From Shimia_B sp038528385 (GTDB lineage: Bacteria; Pseudomonadota; Alphaproteobacteria; Rhodobacterales; Rhodobacteraceae): DNA of 64,000 nucleotides. Below, in pieces: positions 16,123-23,515 of the stretch (position 1 is the first letter of the stretch; every line of letters begins with the position of its first letter). The notes under the pieces were generated by a model, which saw nothing but the letters and a program-made list of their open reading frames with translations, made no database searches and was not told the origin of the DNA. The stretch covers positions 124,001-188,000 of the forward strand of contig JBCBET010000006.1 of assembly GCA_038528385.1 (NCBI GenBank), read 5' to 3'. A program made the position numbers and the translations under genes.

Positions 16123-16858
16123 GCGTGGTCCGGGCCACCCACCAGGCGGGGTGCAGCGCCTCCAGATGCGCCGCCGCGCCCTGGGCAGTGGCTCTGTCGG
16201 GATAAATCGCGTAGCAGATCGCCCCGCCGGGGACGACCGCGGCGAGACAGATGCCGGGCGTGAGCGCGAGCTCCTCCAGCATCTCCTGGATCGCGCCGTT
16301 GTCGGAGCGGGTCTCGGCGTGGTCTTCAAGCCACTCCGCCACTTCCCGGGGCTGGGAGAGATCATCGGGTGGCGCCGGGAGCGGCCCGCCCCGGGGCGCG
16401 CGCGGGCCGTCGTTTTCGTGATCCGCATGGAGCAGGACAACCGGCAGGGGCGGAAAGTTGACAGCTGTCAACTTTTTGGCCGCGGGCTCCAGGAGCACGG
16501 CGGTGCTGCGCCGGGCGGCGAGCCGTTCCAGGGGGTCCCCGCTGGCATCCGCGGGCGCGACGGCCGCTTCCAACGCGGCGTTACCGAGCCCCGGATCGAA
16601 TGGGATGGTCTTCTCCACCATCACCGGCCCGCGCGGGGCGGCGCTCAGAAACCGGGCGAAATCCTCCGCTTGACGTTCGGCGTGCGTTCCCTGCTCGAGG
16701 TCCCCGAACGGCCCCCGCCAGGCGATGCCCGGGGGACCGATGGCGAGGGAGGAGACCGTGTCGGCGATGTCGGCCACGGCCAGAAGGCGCCGACCGTCGC
16801 GCCCCGCGGCGAGCGGGATGAGCGCCCGGGCGCGGCGCTCAGCCCTCGTCGTTGGCAA
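16115..16858 (-). CDS. IspE-like (GHMP kinase-like) protein with lost active-site motifs
   Basis: A 247-residue product in the place where Rhodobacteraceae typically carry ispE (4-diphosphocytidyl-2-C-methyl-D-erythritol kinase), between the TPR gene and polyprenyl synthase. Partial resemblance remains: LLAVADIADTVSSLAIGP, FPPLPVVLLH, and a C-terminus GGAICYAIYPDRATAQGAAA then HPAWWV, like the end of IspE. The family PAKxNL, ADGYH, GGGSxDAA and GSGxxxF motifs are replaced (RALIPL, RDGRR, GLGNAALEAA, PGGAICYA). The TTG start lies inside the TPR gene end, so the true start is uncertain. It is either a repurposed protein or a decaying gene. Confidence 0.5.
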   Translation of the reverse strand: MPTTRAERRARALIPLAAGRDGRRLLAVADIADTVSSLAIGPPGIAWRGPFGDLEQGTHAERQAEDFARFLSAAPRGPVMVEKTIPFDPGLGNAALEAAVAPADASGDPLERLAARRSTAVLLEPAAKKLTAVNFPPLPVVLLHADHENDGPRAPRGGPLPAPPDDLSQPREVAEWLEDHAETRSDNGAIQEMLEELALTPGICLAAVVPGGAICYAIYPDRATAQGAAAHLEALHPAWWVARTTLS

Positions 16859-18545
16859 GTTCTATGCGCACGAAGCCTTCTTCCTGGTAGACAACGTCGA
16901 GCCCCACATCGAGCTTGCGCCGGATGCGGTCGGCCTCGTCCTCCTCGGGATCGAAGCTCAGCGCGCGCTGCCACTGGAAATGCGCCTCCGTGCGGCGGCC
17001 CACGGACCAGTAGACGTCGCCCAGATGGTCGTTGATGATCGGATCGGTGGCCATGAGTTCCACCGCCGCCTCCATGGGAGCCACGGCCTCGTCGTAGCGA
17101 CCCAGCCGGTAGAGGACCCAGCCCAGGCTGTCGAGGATATGGCCGTTATCCGGGCGCAGCTCCGCGGCGGTCTGGATCATCTCCAGCGCCTCGCGGAGCT
17201 TCATGTTCTGCTCCACCAGCGAATAGCCCAGGTAGTTGAGCACCTGCGGCTGGTCTGGGCGCATCTCCAGCGCCCGGCGGAAGTCGCTTTCTGCGGCGTC
17301 CCAGTTGCCCTCCCGCTCGTGGGAGATACCGCGGGCAAAAAACGTGAACCAGTGGCGGTCGTCGATGCGCTCGATGAGCGAGAGCCCCGTCGTGTAGGCC
17401 TTCGCCGCCTCTCCGTAGCGCTCGAGCCGGCGGAGCGTGTCGCCGAGCTTGATGGGAATGGTGGAGATCTCGGGATGCGCCTTCGACAGCTGCCGCAGCG
17501 CCTCCACCGCGGCCTCGCCGCGCTTGGCGGTGTAGAGCGCGTCGGCGCGCCCGAGCTCCGCGGCGATGAATTCCGGCGCGGTCTGCGGCACGCGGTCATA
17601 GGTGGCGGTGGCGAGGCCCGGGCGGCCGAGCCGCTCCAGGTACTCCGCCGAGAGCATGAGCGCGTCCACGTGGCCGGGTTTGAGCACTTCGGCGAGCCGC
17701 GCGTAGAGGAGCGCGTAGCTGTCCGCGGCCTCCCCGTCGAGCGCAGCGGCAACGGTGTAGAACACTTCGGCCATGCCATGCACGGGCTCCGTCACATCGG
17801 TGAAGGAGAGCGGCTCCCCGGCCGCGAGGCGTCGGTCGAGATCGCGCAACCTCGCGTCGAGCGCGGTGCCCGCCACGCGGGCGATCTCGGCCCGCGCCAG
17901 GGCGTTCTGGTCGAGTTCGCTGAGCACCATGACCCGGGTGATGAGGCCGCGCCGGTTGTCGGGAATGGCGCCCGATGCGCGGCCCGACAGGATCTCCTCC
18001 GCCCCTTCGAAGTCGCCCAGATAAGCGAGCGCCAGCGCCTTGTGGTGGAGCGCGAAGGGCCGCAGCCCTTCTCGATCGGCCACGCTGTCGAAGGCGCGGA
18101 GCGCGTCTTCCGTCCGGCCCGCGCCGAGCAGCGCCCAGCCGTGGATGAGGCTGTCGACCAGGGGACCCACGCGGGTCCCGGCCTCGAAGCCCGCGATCAT
18201 GCTCTCGTAATCGCCGCGCAGGCCCTCGTCGGCCACGACGGTCATATGGGCCACCTGGCTCGGCGAGCCCGTGGCGAGCATCCGCGCGCCGAGCGTCGCC
18301 GCCGGAGCGAACTGGCCCAGCGCGAGATGCGCCGACAGGGCGTTTTCCATGTGCGCGTGGTTGGCGCTGTCTCGCGCCAGGGCCTGACGGTAATATTTTA
18401 CCGCCGCGGCGTAGTCGTTGTCCGCCGCGGCCTGCCGGGCGGCGAGGTAGGCGCCGGCGACACCCATCTGTAGCGTGTCCGCCGACACGTTCGATGCACA
18501 TAGCACGCTCAACGCCAGCGCGGCGCCTTTGGCTGCAAGCCTCAT
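16839..18545 (-). CDS. exported tetratricopeptide-repeat protein
   Basis: A 568-residue protein with a signal peptide (MRLAAKGAALALSVLCASNV, cut near SADT) and TPR repeats through most of the chain. Clear copies include AAAVKYYRQALARDSANHAH near the start and GNWDAAESDFRRALEMRPDQ, DNGHILDSLGWVLYRLGRYD and related units in the last 200 residues. It is likely a periplasmic scaffold; partners are unknown. A longer frame exists upstream, but the chosen ATG gives the signal peptide. It follows ETF-QO on the same strand with a 138-bp gap. Confidence 0.85.
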   Translation of the reverse strand: MRLAAKGAALALSVLCASNVSADTLQMGVAGAYLAARQAAADNDYAAAVKYYRQALARDSANHAHMENALSAHLALGQFAPAATLGARMLATGSPSQVAHMTVVADEGLRGDYESMIAGFEAGTRVGPLVDSLIHGWALLGAGRTEDALRAFDSVADREGLRPFALHHKALALAYLGDFEGAEEILSGRASGAIPDNRRGLITRVMVLSELDQNALARAEIARVAGTALDARLRDLDRRLAAGEPLSFTDVTEPVHGMAEVFYTVAAALDGEAADSYALLYARLAEVLKPGHVDALMLSAEYLERLGRPGLATATYDRVPQTAPEFIAAELGRADALYTAKRGEAAVEALRQLSKAHPEISTIPIKLGDTLRRLERYGEAAKAYTTGLSLIERIDDRHWFTFFARGISHEREGNWDAAESDFRRALEMRPDQPQVLNYLGYSLVEQNMKLREALEMIQTAAELRPDNGHILDSLGWVLYRLGRYDEAVAPMEAAVELMATDPIINDHLGDVYWSVGRRTEAHFQWQRALSFDPEEDEADRIRRKLDVGLDVVYQEEGFVRIELANDEG

Positions 18546-18630
18546 ACCTGTCCCCCGGGCAACCCCATTGTGCCCTTGGGCCGCGAGGCTACGCAGCGAT
18601 CTTTGCGATTTCAATGCGGCGAAGCGGTTT

Positions 18631-18648
18631 GGGGGCTCGAAAGCCCCC
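18631..18648 (-). terminator. hairpin between ETF-QO and TPR genes
   Basis: A 7-bp stem GGGGGCT / AGCCCCC with loop CGAA, 36 nt past the ETF-QO stop on the minus strand. No T-run follows it, so it may be only a partial terminator. Confidence 0.4.
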
Positions 18649-18683
18649 CGGTGCGATCACAATTCGCCACTTGGATGAAAAAT

Positions 18684-20336
18684 TCACATGTTCGGATAGT
18701 TCGGACCGTCGCCCCCCTGGGGCGTCTTCCAGACGATGTTGCCGCTCGGATCCTTGATATCACAGGTCTTGCAGTGCACGCAGTTCTGGAAGTTGACGAC
18801 GAAACGCGCGGGCTTTTCAGGCTCTTGCACGATCTCGTAGACCCCGGCGGGGCAGTAGCGCTGCGCGGTTTCGTTGTATTTCGCCAGATGGTCGAGCACC
18901 GGCGTGTCCCAGTTCTGCACCTTGAGGTGGGCGGGCTGGCTCTCCTCGTGATTCGTCATCGAGTAGCTGACATTGGTGAGGCGATCAAAGCTCAGCTTGC
19001 CGTCCGGCTTCGGGTAGTGGATCGGCTCGTGGTAATGCACGGTCTCGGTGCTGTCGGCGTCCGACTTGCCGTGCTTGAGCGTGCCGAGGAACGAGAGCCC
19101 CGTGAGCGACGTGCACCACATATCCGCGCCACCCAGGGTGAGCGAGGCCATGAGGCCGTATTTCGACCAGAGCGGTTTGACGTTGCGCACGGGCTTGAGG
19201 TCCTTGGCGATGGGCCCCGTCTTCACGGCCGCGTCATAGGCCTCGAGCGTGTCGCCCGTGCGGCCGACGGAGATCGCCTCGTGGGCGGCCTCGGCGGCGT
19301 GGATGCCGGAGAACATCGCGTTGTGGTTGCCCTTGATGCGCGGCACGTTCACAAGCCCCGCCGAGCAACCGAGCAGCGCCCCGCCCGGGAAGGCGGTCTG
19401 CGGGATCGATTGCCAGCCGCCCTCGGAGATCGCGCGCGCGCCGTAGGCCACGCGTTTGCCGCCCGCCAGAAGCTCCTGCATCATCGGGTGATGCTTGAAG
19501 CGCTGGAATTCCATGTAGGGAAAGACATGCGGGTTCGCGTAGTTCAGGTGCACGACGAAGCCAACGTAAACCTGATTGTTGTCAAGGTGATAGACGAAGC
19601 TGCCGCCGCCCGCATTCTTGCCCAGCGGCCAGCCCATCGTGTGCATGACGGTGCCGGGCTTGTGCTTGGCGGGGTCGATCTCCCAGATCTCCTTCATGCC
19701 GAGCCCGTATTTCTGCACGTCAGAGTCAGCGTCGAGGGCGTATTTGGCGATCACCTCCTTCGAAAGCGAGCCGCGCACCCCTTCGGAGAGGAAGACGTAT
19801 TTGCCGTGAAGCTCCATGCCGGGCTCGTAGCCCGGGCCCTGCGTGCCGTCGGGGTTGAGGCCGAATTCGCCGGCCACGACGCCCTTCACCTCGCCCGCCT
19901 CGCCGAAGACGAGCTCGGAACAGGCCATGCCGGGGAAGATCTCCACGCCCATCCCCTCGGCCACCTCGGCCATCCAGCGGCAGACATTGCCCATGGAGAC
20001 GATGTAGTTGCCGTGATTGTTCATGAGCGGCGGCATGACGGCGTTGGGAATCCGCACGGAGCCCGCTTCGCCCAGCATGTAGAAGTTGTCCTCCGTGACC
20101 TCCACGGAGATGGGCGCCTGCATCTCGCGCCAATCGGGCAGGAGCGCGTCGAGCCCCGCGGGGTCGAGCACCGCCCCCGACAGGATATGCGCGCCGACCT
20201 CGGAGCCTTTTTCCAGCACGACGACCTCCAGATCGGCGTCGAGCTGCTTGAGGCGGATCGCGGCCGAAAGGCCCGCCGGCCCCGCGCCCACGATCACGAC
20301 GTCGTATTCCATGGCTTCGCGCATCGCGTCGGTCAT
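18684..20336 (-). CDS. electron-transfer flavoprotein-ubiquinone oxidoreductase
   Basis: Inner-membrane-associated enzyme that passes electrons from ETF (fatty acid and amino acid oxidation) to ubiquinone. The 550-residue length fits the bacterial family. The FAD site VVIVGAGPAGLSAA lies near the N-terminus. Four cysteines at the C-terminus (CPAGVYE, then NCVHCKTCDIKDP) are the 4Fe-4S ligands. Of two possible ATGs, the one giving MTDAMREAMEYD is chosen for its AGGT spacing and family length; another 18 nt upstream is possible. It works with acyl-CoA dehydrogenases such as the one at 30483-32195. Confidence 0.94.
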   Translation of the reverse strand: MTDAMREAMEYDVVIVGAGPAGLSAAIRLKQLDADLEVVVLEKGSEVGAHILSGAVLDPAGLDALLPDWREMQAPISVEVTEDNFYMLGEAGSVRIPNAVMPPLMNNHGNYIVSMGNVCRWMAEVAEGMGVEIFPGMACSELVFGEAGEVKGVVAGEFGLNPDGTQGPGYEPGMELHGKYVFLSEGVRGSLSKEVIAKYALDADSDVQKYGLGMKEIWEIDPAKHKPGTVMHTMGWPLGKNAGGGSFVYHLDNNQVYVGFVVHLNYANPHVFPYMEFQRFKHHPMMQELLAGGKRVAYGARAISEGGWQSIPQTAFPGGALLGCSAGLVNVPRIKGNHNAMFSGIHAAEAAHEAISVGRTGDTLEAYDAAVKTGPIAKDLKPVRNVKPLWSKYGLMASLTLGGADMWCTSLTGLSFLGTLKHGKSDADSTETVHYHEPIHYPKPDGKLSFDRLTNVSYSMTNHEESQPAHLKVQNWDTPVLDHLAKYNETAQRYCPAGVYEIVQEPEKPARFVVNFQNCVHCKTCDIKDPSGNIVWKTPQGGDGPNYPNM

Positions 20337-20484
20337 ATCACTTACCTGTGTCATCCGTACCACCGGGGAACAACCTCCCCGCTCGCGCTCAATAAATGGG
20401 GGGTTGCCGCACACGTCAATTGGAACGGGGCGTTATTTCGCGGCCCGGTGGCGATGCGACGCGGTTCAAAGCCTTGGAAATAAA

Positions 20485-20508
20485 GAAGGGGCCGCAGGTG
20501 GCCCCTTC
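20485..20508 (-). terminator. intrinsic terminator of the outer-membrane protein gene
   Basis: A 9-bp perfect stem GAAGGGGCC / GGCCCCTTC with a 6-nt loop, 24 nt beyond the beta-barrel gene stop. On the minus strand it is followed by TTTATTT, a fair intrinsic terminator. Confidence 0.7.
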
Positions 20509-20531
20509 CAGATGCGATGAGGTGGCCCGGA

Positions 20532-21056
20532 TCAGAAGCGGTAATTGACCGTCGCGCCGACGGTCACCACGTCCGCCTCGAGCCCCTCGAGGTCGAAATC
20601 CTCGAACCGGTGAAACAGAACCTCGGCGCCGGCGGTGATGTTGTCGGTCACGAAGCCCTCGTAGCCCACGCCGATGAAGTAGCCGCCGCTATCGCCGATC
20701 GAGTCTTCCGAGAGGTAGGCCTGGGCGAAACCGCCGGTGCCGTAGAAGTAGTTCTTGCCGCTCTGAATGCCGCCCCGCGCGCCGAGGCGGAAGACCGCTT
20801 CGACATCGACGACGCCGTCGCCGAGCTCGATCTCGGCGGTGTCGTATTGCAGACCCCCGCCGAGGAGGAAGCCGCCCAGATCGGCGTCGAAATAGGCGCG
20901 TACCCCGAAGAGGAGGTCATCGCCCTCCAGGGCGGGGTTTTCGGTCTCCACGTCGCCGAAGGAAACCTGGGCCCCCACGGAGGGCCCCGAAAAACTCTGG
21001 GCCGCAGCGAGGCCGGGAAGAAACGCCGCGAGCGCGGCCATGGCAAAAATGCGCAT
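20532..21056 (-). CDS. outer-membrane beta-barrel protein
   Basis: A 174-residue exported protein. The signal peptide MRIFAMAALAAFLPGLAAAQ is cut after AAA. The mature chain alternates hydrophobic and polar residues in short strands with Gly/Asp-rich turns and ends in NYRF, with the terminal Phe expected of outer-membrane barrels. The size suggests an eight-stranded OmpX/OmpW-like barrel. Two adjacent ATGs exist; the second has better spacing (7 nt) from AAAGGA. Ligand and role are unknown. Confidence 0.8.
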   Translation of the reverse strand: MRIFAMAALAAFLPGLAAAQSFSGPSVGAQVSFGDVETENPALEGDDLLFGVRAYFDADLGGFLLGGGLQYDTAEIELGDGVVDVEAVFRLGARGGIQSGKNYFYGTGGFAQAYLSEDSIGDSGGYFIGVGYEGFVTDNITAGAEVLFHRFEDFDLEGLEADVVTVGATVNYRF

Positions 21057-21407
21057 CATGCAGTCCTTTCAAATGAGTCGGGTGCGCGAACCGTGGGGGG
21101 CGCCGCCGCGGGCACAAAGCGCCTCGCGCGGCTGTGAACAGAATCGGCGGAAGCTCGCGCCACGGTTCCATTTTTTCGCTTATGCAGCGCCCCCGGATCA
21201 CTCCCGGATCGCCCCCTGACCGCCCCGCCGAAATCACATCTTCGCAAGTCGGGCGGGAGAGGCCCCGCCTCCGCCGCTCCCGCCGAAGCCGCGACCGTGG
21301 CGGCACAGCGCGCGGGGGCCCGCATCGACCCGCGCCGGGGGCCTTCCCGCTTGCATTCGCATCCCCACATGGGTCACATCCGACAATCGCCCCCAAAGGA
21401 GCGCCCC
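21057..21407. other. intergenic region between beta-barrel gene and greA
   Basis: About 350 bp between divergent genes. Frames through it are all shadows without family resemblance. It must hold the promoters of both genes. An AAAGGAG site precedes greA and AAAGGA precedes the barrel gene. Nothing else is recognised. Confidence 0.5.
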
Positions 21408-21878
21408 ATGGACAAGATACCGCTGACCCGCGCGGGCTACGAAAAGCTCGACGCCGAACTCAAGACCCTGAAAAGCGTGGAGCGGCCCGCCATCATCGCG
21501 GCGATCGCGGAGGCGCGCGAGCTCGGCGATCTCAAGGAAAACGCGGAATACCATTCGGCCCGGGAGAAGCAGGGCTTCATCGAGGGCCGCATCAAGGAGA
21601 TCGAAGCCGTGATCTCCCGCGCGGAGGTCATGGACCCGGCGAAATTCTCCGGCGCCGTGAAGTTCGGCGCGACCGTGGGGATCGTCGACGAGGACACCGA
21701 CGAGGAAAGGACCTACCAGATTGTGGGCGAGCCCGAGGCCGACATCGAAAACGGCAAGCTCAACATCAAATCTCCCCTGGCCCGCGCGCTCATCGGCAAG
21801 GATGAGGGCGACAGCGTCGAGGTCCGCACGCCGGGCGGCGCCAAGAGCTACGAGATCCTGAGCATCACCTACGTCTGA
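21408..21878 (+). CDS. greA: transcription elongation factor GreA
   Basis: Rescues backtracked RNA polymerase by stimulating transcript cleavage. The 156-residue length is standard. An N-terminal coiled coil (residues 1-75) carries LGDLKENAEYHSAREKQGFI with the tip acidic residues, and the C-terminal FKBP-like domain ends GAKSYEILSI. The start is ATG with AAAGGAG upstream, giving MDKIPLTRAGYEKL. A hypothetical membrane protein follows after 10 nt and may be co-transcribed. Confidence 0.96.
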   Translation: MDKIPLTRAGYEKLDAELKTLKSVERPAIIAAIAEARELGDLKENAEYHSAREKQGFIEGRIKEIEAVISRAEVMDPAKFSGAVKFGATVGIVDEDTDEERTYQIVGEPEADIENGKLNIKSPLARALIGKDEGDSVEVRTPGGAKSYEILSITYV

Positions 21879-21888
21879 GCCCGCCGCC

Positions 21889-22908
21889 ATGGCCGCAGAA
21901 GAGACAAAGCAGACCGCGCCCCCGCAGCCTACGCTCGGCATGTACGAATCGACGCGGCGCACCGGCATCTCCGGTTCGGAAATGATCGCCATCGCCCTCT
22001 CGGCGCTGTGGCTGCTGGGCGCGGCGATCTTTTTCCTCGCCATGGGCGGGGGCCGGATGCTGCAACCCGGCAACGAAAGCCAGCTGACCTTTCTGATGAC
22101 GCTTCTGGCGGTCTTCGTGCCGGTCGCGATCATCTGGGTGGCGGCCTCGGCGGCGCGGTCGGCGCGCATCGTGCGCGAGGAGAGCCAGCGGCTCCAGGCC
22201 GCCATCGACGCCATGCGCCAGACCTACGTGGCCGACCGCCAGGCCCACGGCCTCCATCCCAGCCCGGCGGTGGAAAAGAAGATCGACGAACTCGTGGCCT
22301 CCGCCCGGCAGACCGAGACGGTGGTGGCGACCTTCACCTCGAACCGCACGCCGGTAGCGCGGGTGACTGCGCCGGAGACGTCGCGCGACGACCAGCCCTC
22401 CCTCGCGCTCGGCACGCGCGCCGAGGATCTGGCGCCGCCGCTGGCCACCGAGGACCTCATCCGCGCGCTCAACTTCCCGGAGACGGCGGAGGATCAGGAG
22501 GGGTTCAACGCGCTGCGCCGCGCGCTGAAGGACCGCAAGGCCGCCAGCGTCGTCCAGGCGAGCCAGGACGTGCTCACCATCATCAGCCATGACGGCATCT
22601 ACATGGACGACCTGCGCCCGGACCGGGCGAAGCCCGAGGTCTGGCGCCAATTCGCCGCGGGCGAGCGCGGCCGCCAGGTGGCGGCGTTGGGCGGGATCCG
22701 CGACCGCAGCTCGCTCGCCCTCACGGCGGGGCGCATGCGCTCGGACACGATCTTCCGCGACGCCGCGCACCATTTCCTGCGCCGCTTCGACCGGCTTCTC
22801 ACGGAGTTCTGCGAGACGGCCACCGACGCCGAGATCGCCGCCCTCGCGGAGACCCGCACGGCGCGGGCCTTCATGCTGCTCGGCCGCGTGACGGGGATGT
22901 TCAGCTGA
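21889..22908 (+). CDS. hypothetical protein with two membrane segments
   Basis: A 339-residue protein of unrecognised family. Two hydrophobic segments lie at about residues 32-52 and 68-89, after which a short helical region (SARIVREESQRLQAAIDAMR) leads into a soluble C-terminal domain of about 200 residues. It starts 10 nt after greA. Proteins with this layout accompany greA in Rhodobacteraceae. No catalytic motif can be seen. Confidence 0.65.
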   Translation: MAAEETKQTAPPQPTLGMYESTRRTGISGSEMIAIALSALWLLGAAIFFLAMGGGRMLQPGNESQLTFLMTLLAVFVPVAIIWVAASAARSARIVREESQRLQAAIDAMRQTYVADRQAHGLHPSPAVEKKIDELVASARQTETVVATFTSNRTPVARVTAPETSRDDQPSLALGTRAEDLAPPLATEDLIRALNFPETAEDQEGFNALRRALKDRKAASVVQASQDVLTIISHDGIYMDDLRPDRAKPEVWRQFAAGERGRQVAALGGIRDRSSLALTAGRMRSDTIFRDAAHHFLRRFDRLLTEFCETATDAEIAALAETRTARAFMLLGRVTGMFS

Positions 22909-22930
22909 GGCCGCGTCCCCCCCGCGCCCT

Positions 22931-23515
22931 CTACTGTACGGGCATCGCCATGGTCGTGGCCTCCCGAAACCCCATGAGCGGGGCCAGCAGGCCCGCCCGC
23001 ATCCGCCCGATTTCCTCGAAGCCGTAGCGCTCGTAGAGCGCGCGCGCGCGGGCATTGCTGTCGATGACGTCGAGGCGCACCTCCGCGTAGCGGTTCATCC
23101 GCGCCGTCCAGAGCACCGCGTCGAGAAGCTTCGAGCCCACCCCCTGCCCCCGCGCGGTCTCGCACACGAAGATGCCGTCCATCTGCAACACGCCGGGCTC
23201 GAGCTTGCGCTCGAAGAGATCGAGGATCGCGCCCCGCCAGAGGGCGCTCAGCGGGCCGTAGCTCGCGCGGAGATCGGCGTAGCTCGCGGTGATGAGCCCG
23301 CCGCGCGCCGTCTTGATGCCCGCCACGCCGAGGAGGCGCCCGCCCTCGCTGGCCGAAAACGCGAAGCCCGGCCTCAGGCAGCGCGCGATGAAGGCCGCGG
23401 CCCGCGGGTCGGTGCCGAGCGCGGGCGCGAGCTTCGGGCCGAAGGCCTCCAGAAAAAGCCGCGCGACCTCGGCGCGGTGCTCCTCCTTGAAGCCCGGTGC
23501 GACGGTGACGCTCAT
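22931..23515 (-). CDS. GNAT-family N-acetyltransferase
   Basis: A 194-residue acetyltransferase-like protein. The acetyl-CoA loop reads ARGQGVGSKLLDAV (about residues 120-133), followed by VRLDVIDSNARARALYERYG, the classical GNAT C-terminal half. The substrate is unknown. Its ATG overlaps the moeA stop by 4 nt, making it the last gene of the fdhD-mobA-mobB-moeA operon. A link to molybdenum cofactor biology is suggested only by position. Confidence 0.82.
   Translation of the reverse strand: MSVTVAPGFKEEHRAEVARLFLEAFGPKLAPALGTDPRAAAFIARCLRPGFAFSASEGGRLLGVAGIKTARGGLITASYADLRASYGPLSALWRGAILDLFERKLEPGVLQMDGIFVCETARGQGVGSKLLDAVLWTARMNRYAEVRLDVIDSNARARALYERYGFEEIGRMRAGLLAPLMGFREATTMAMPVQ

Noticed and set aside
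16725..20483. Two long plus-strand frames (582 and 637 codons) opposite the TPR and ETF-QO genes
   Set aside because: Complement shadows typical of high-GC DNA; the minus-strand genes have clear domains, the plus frames none.
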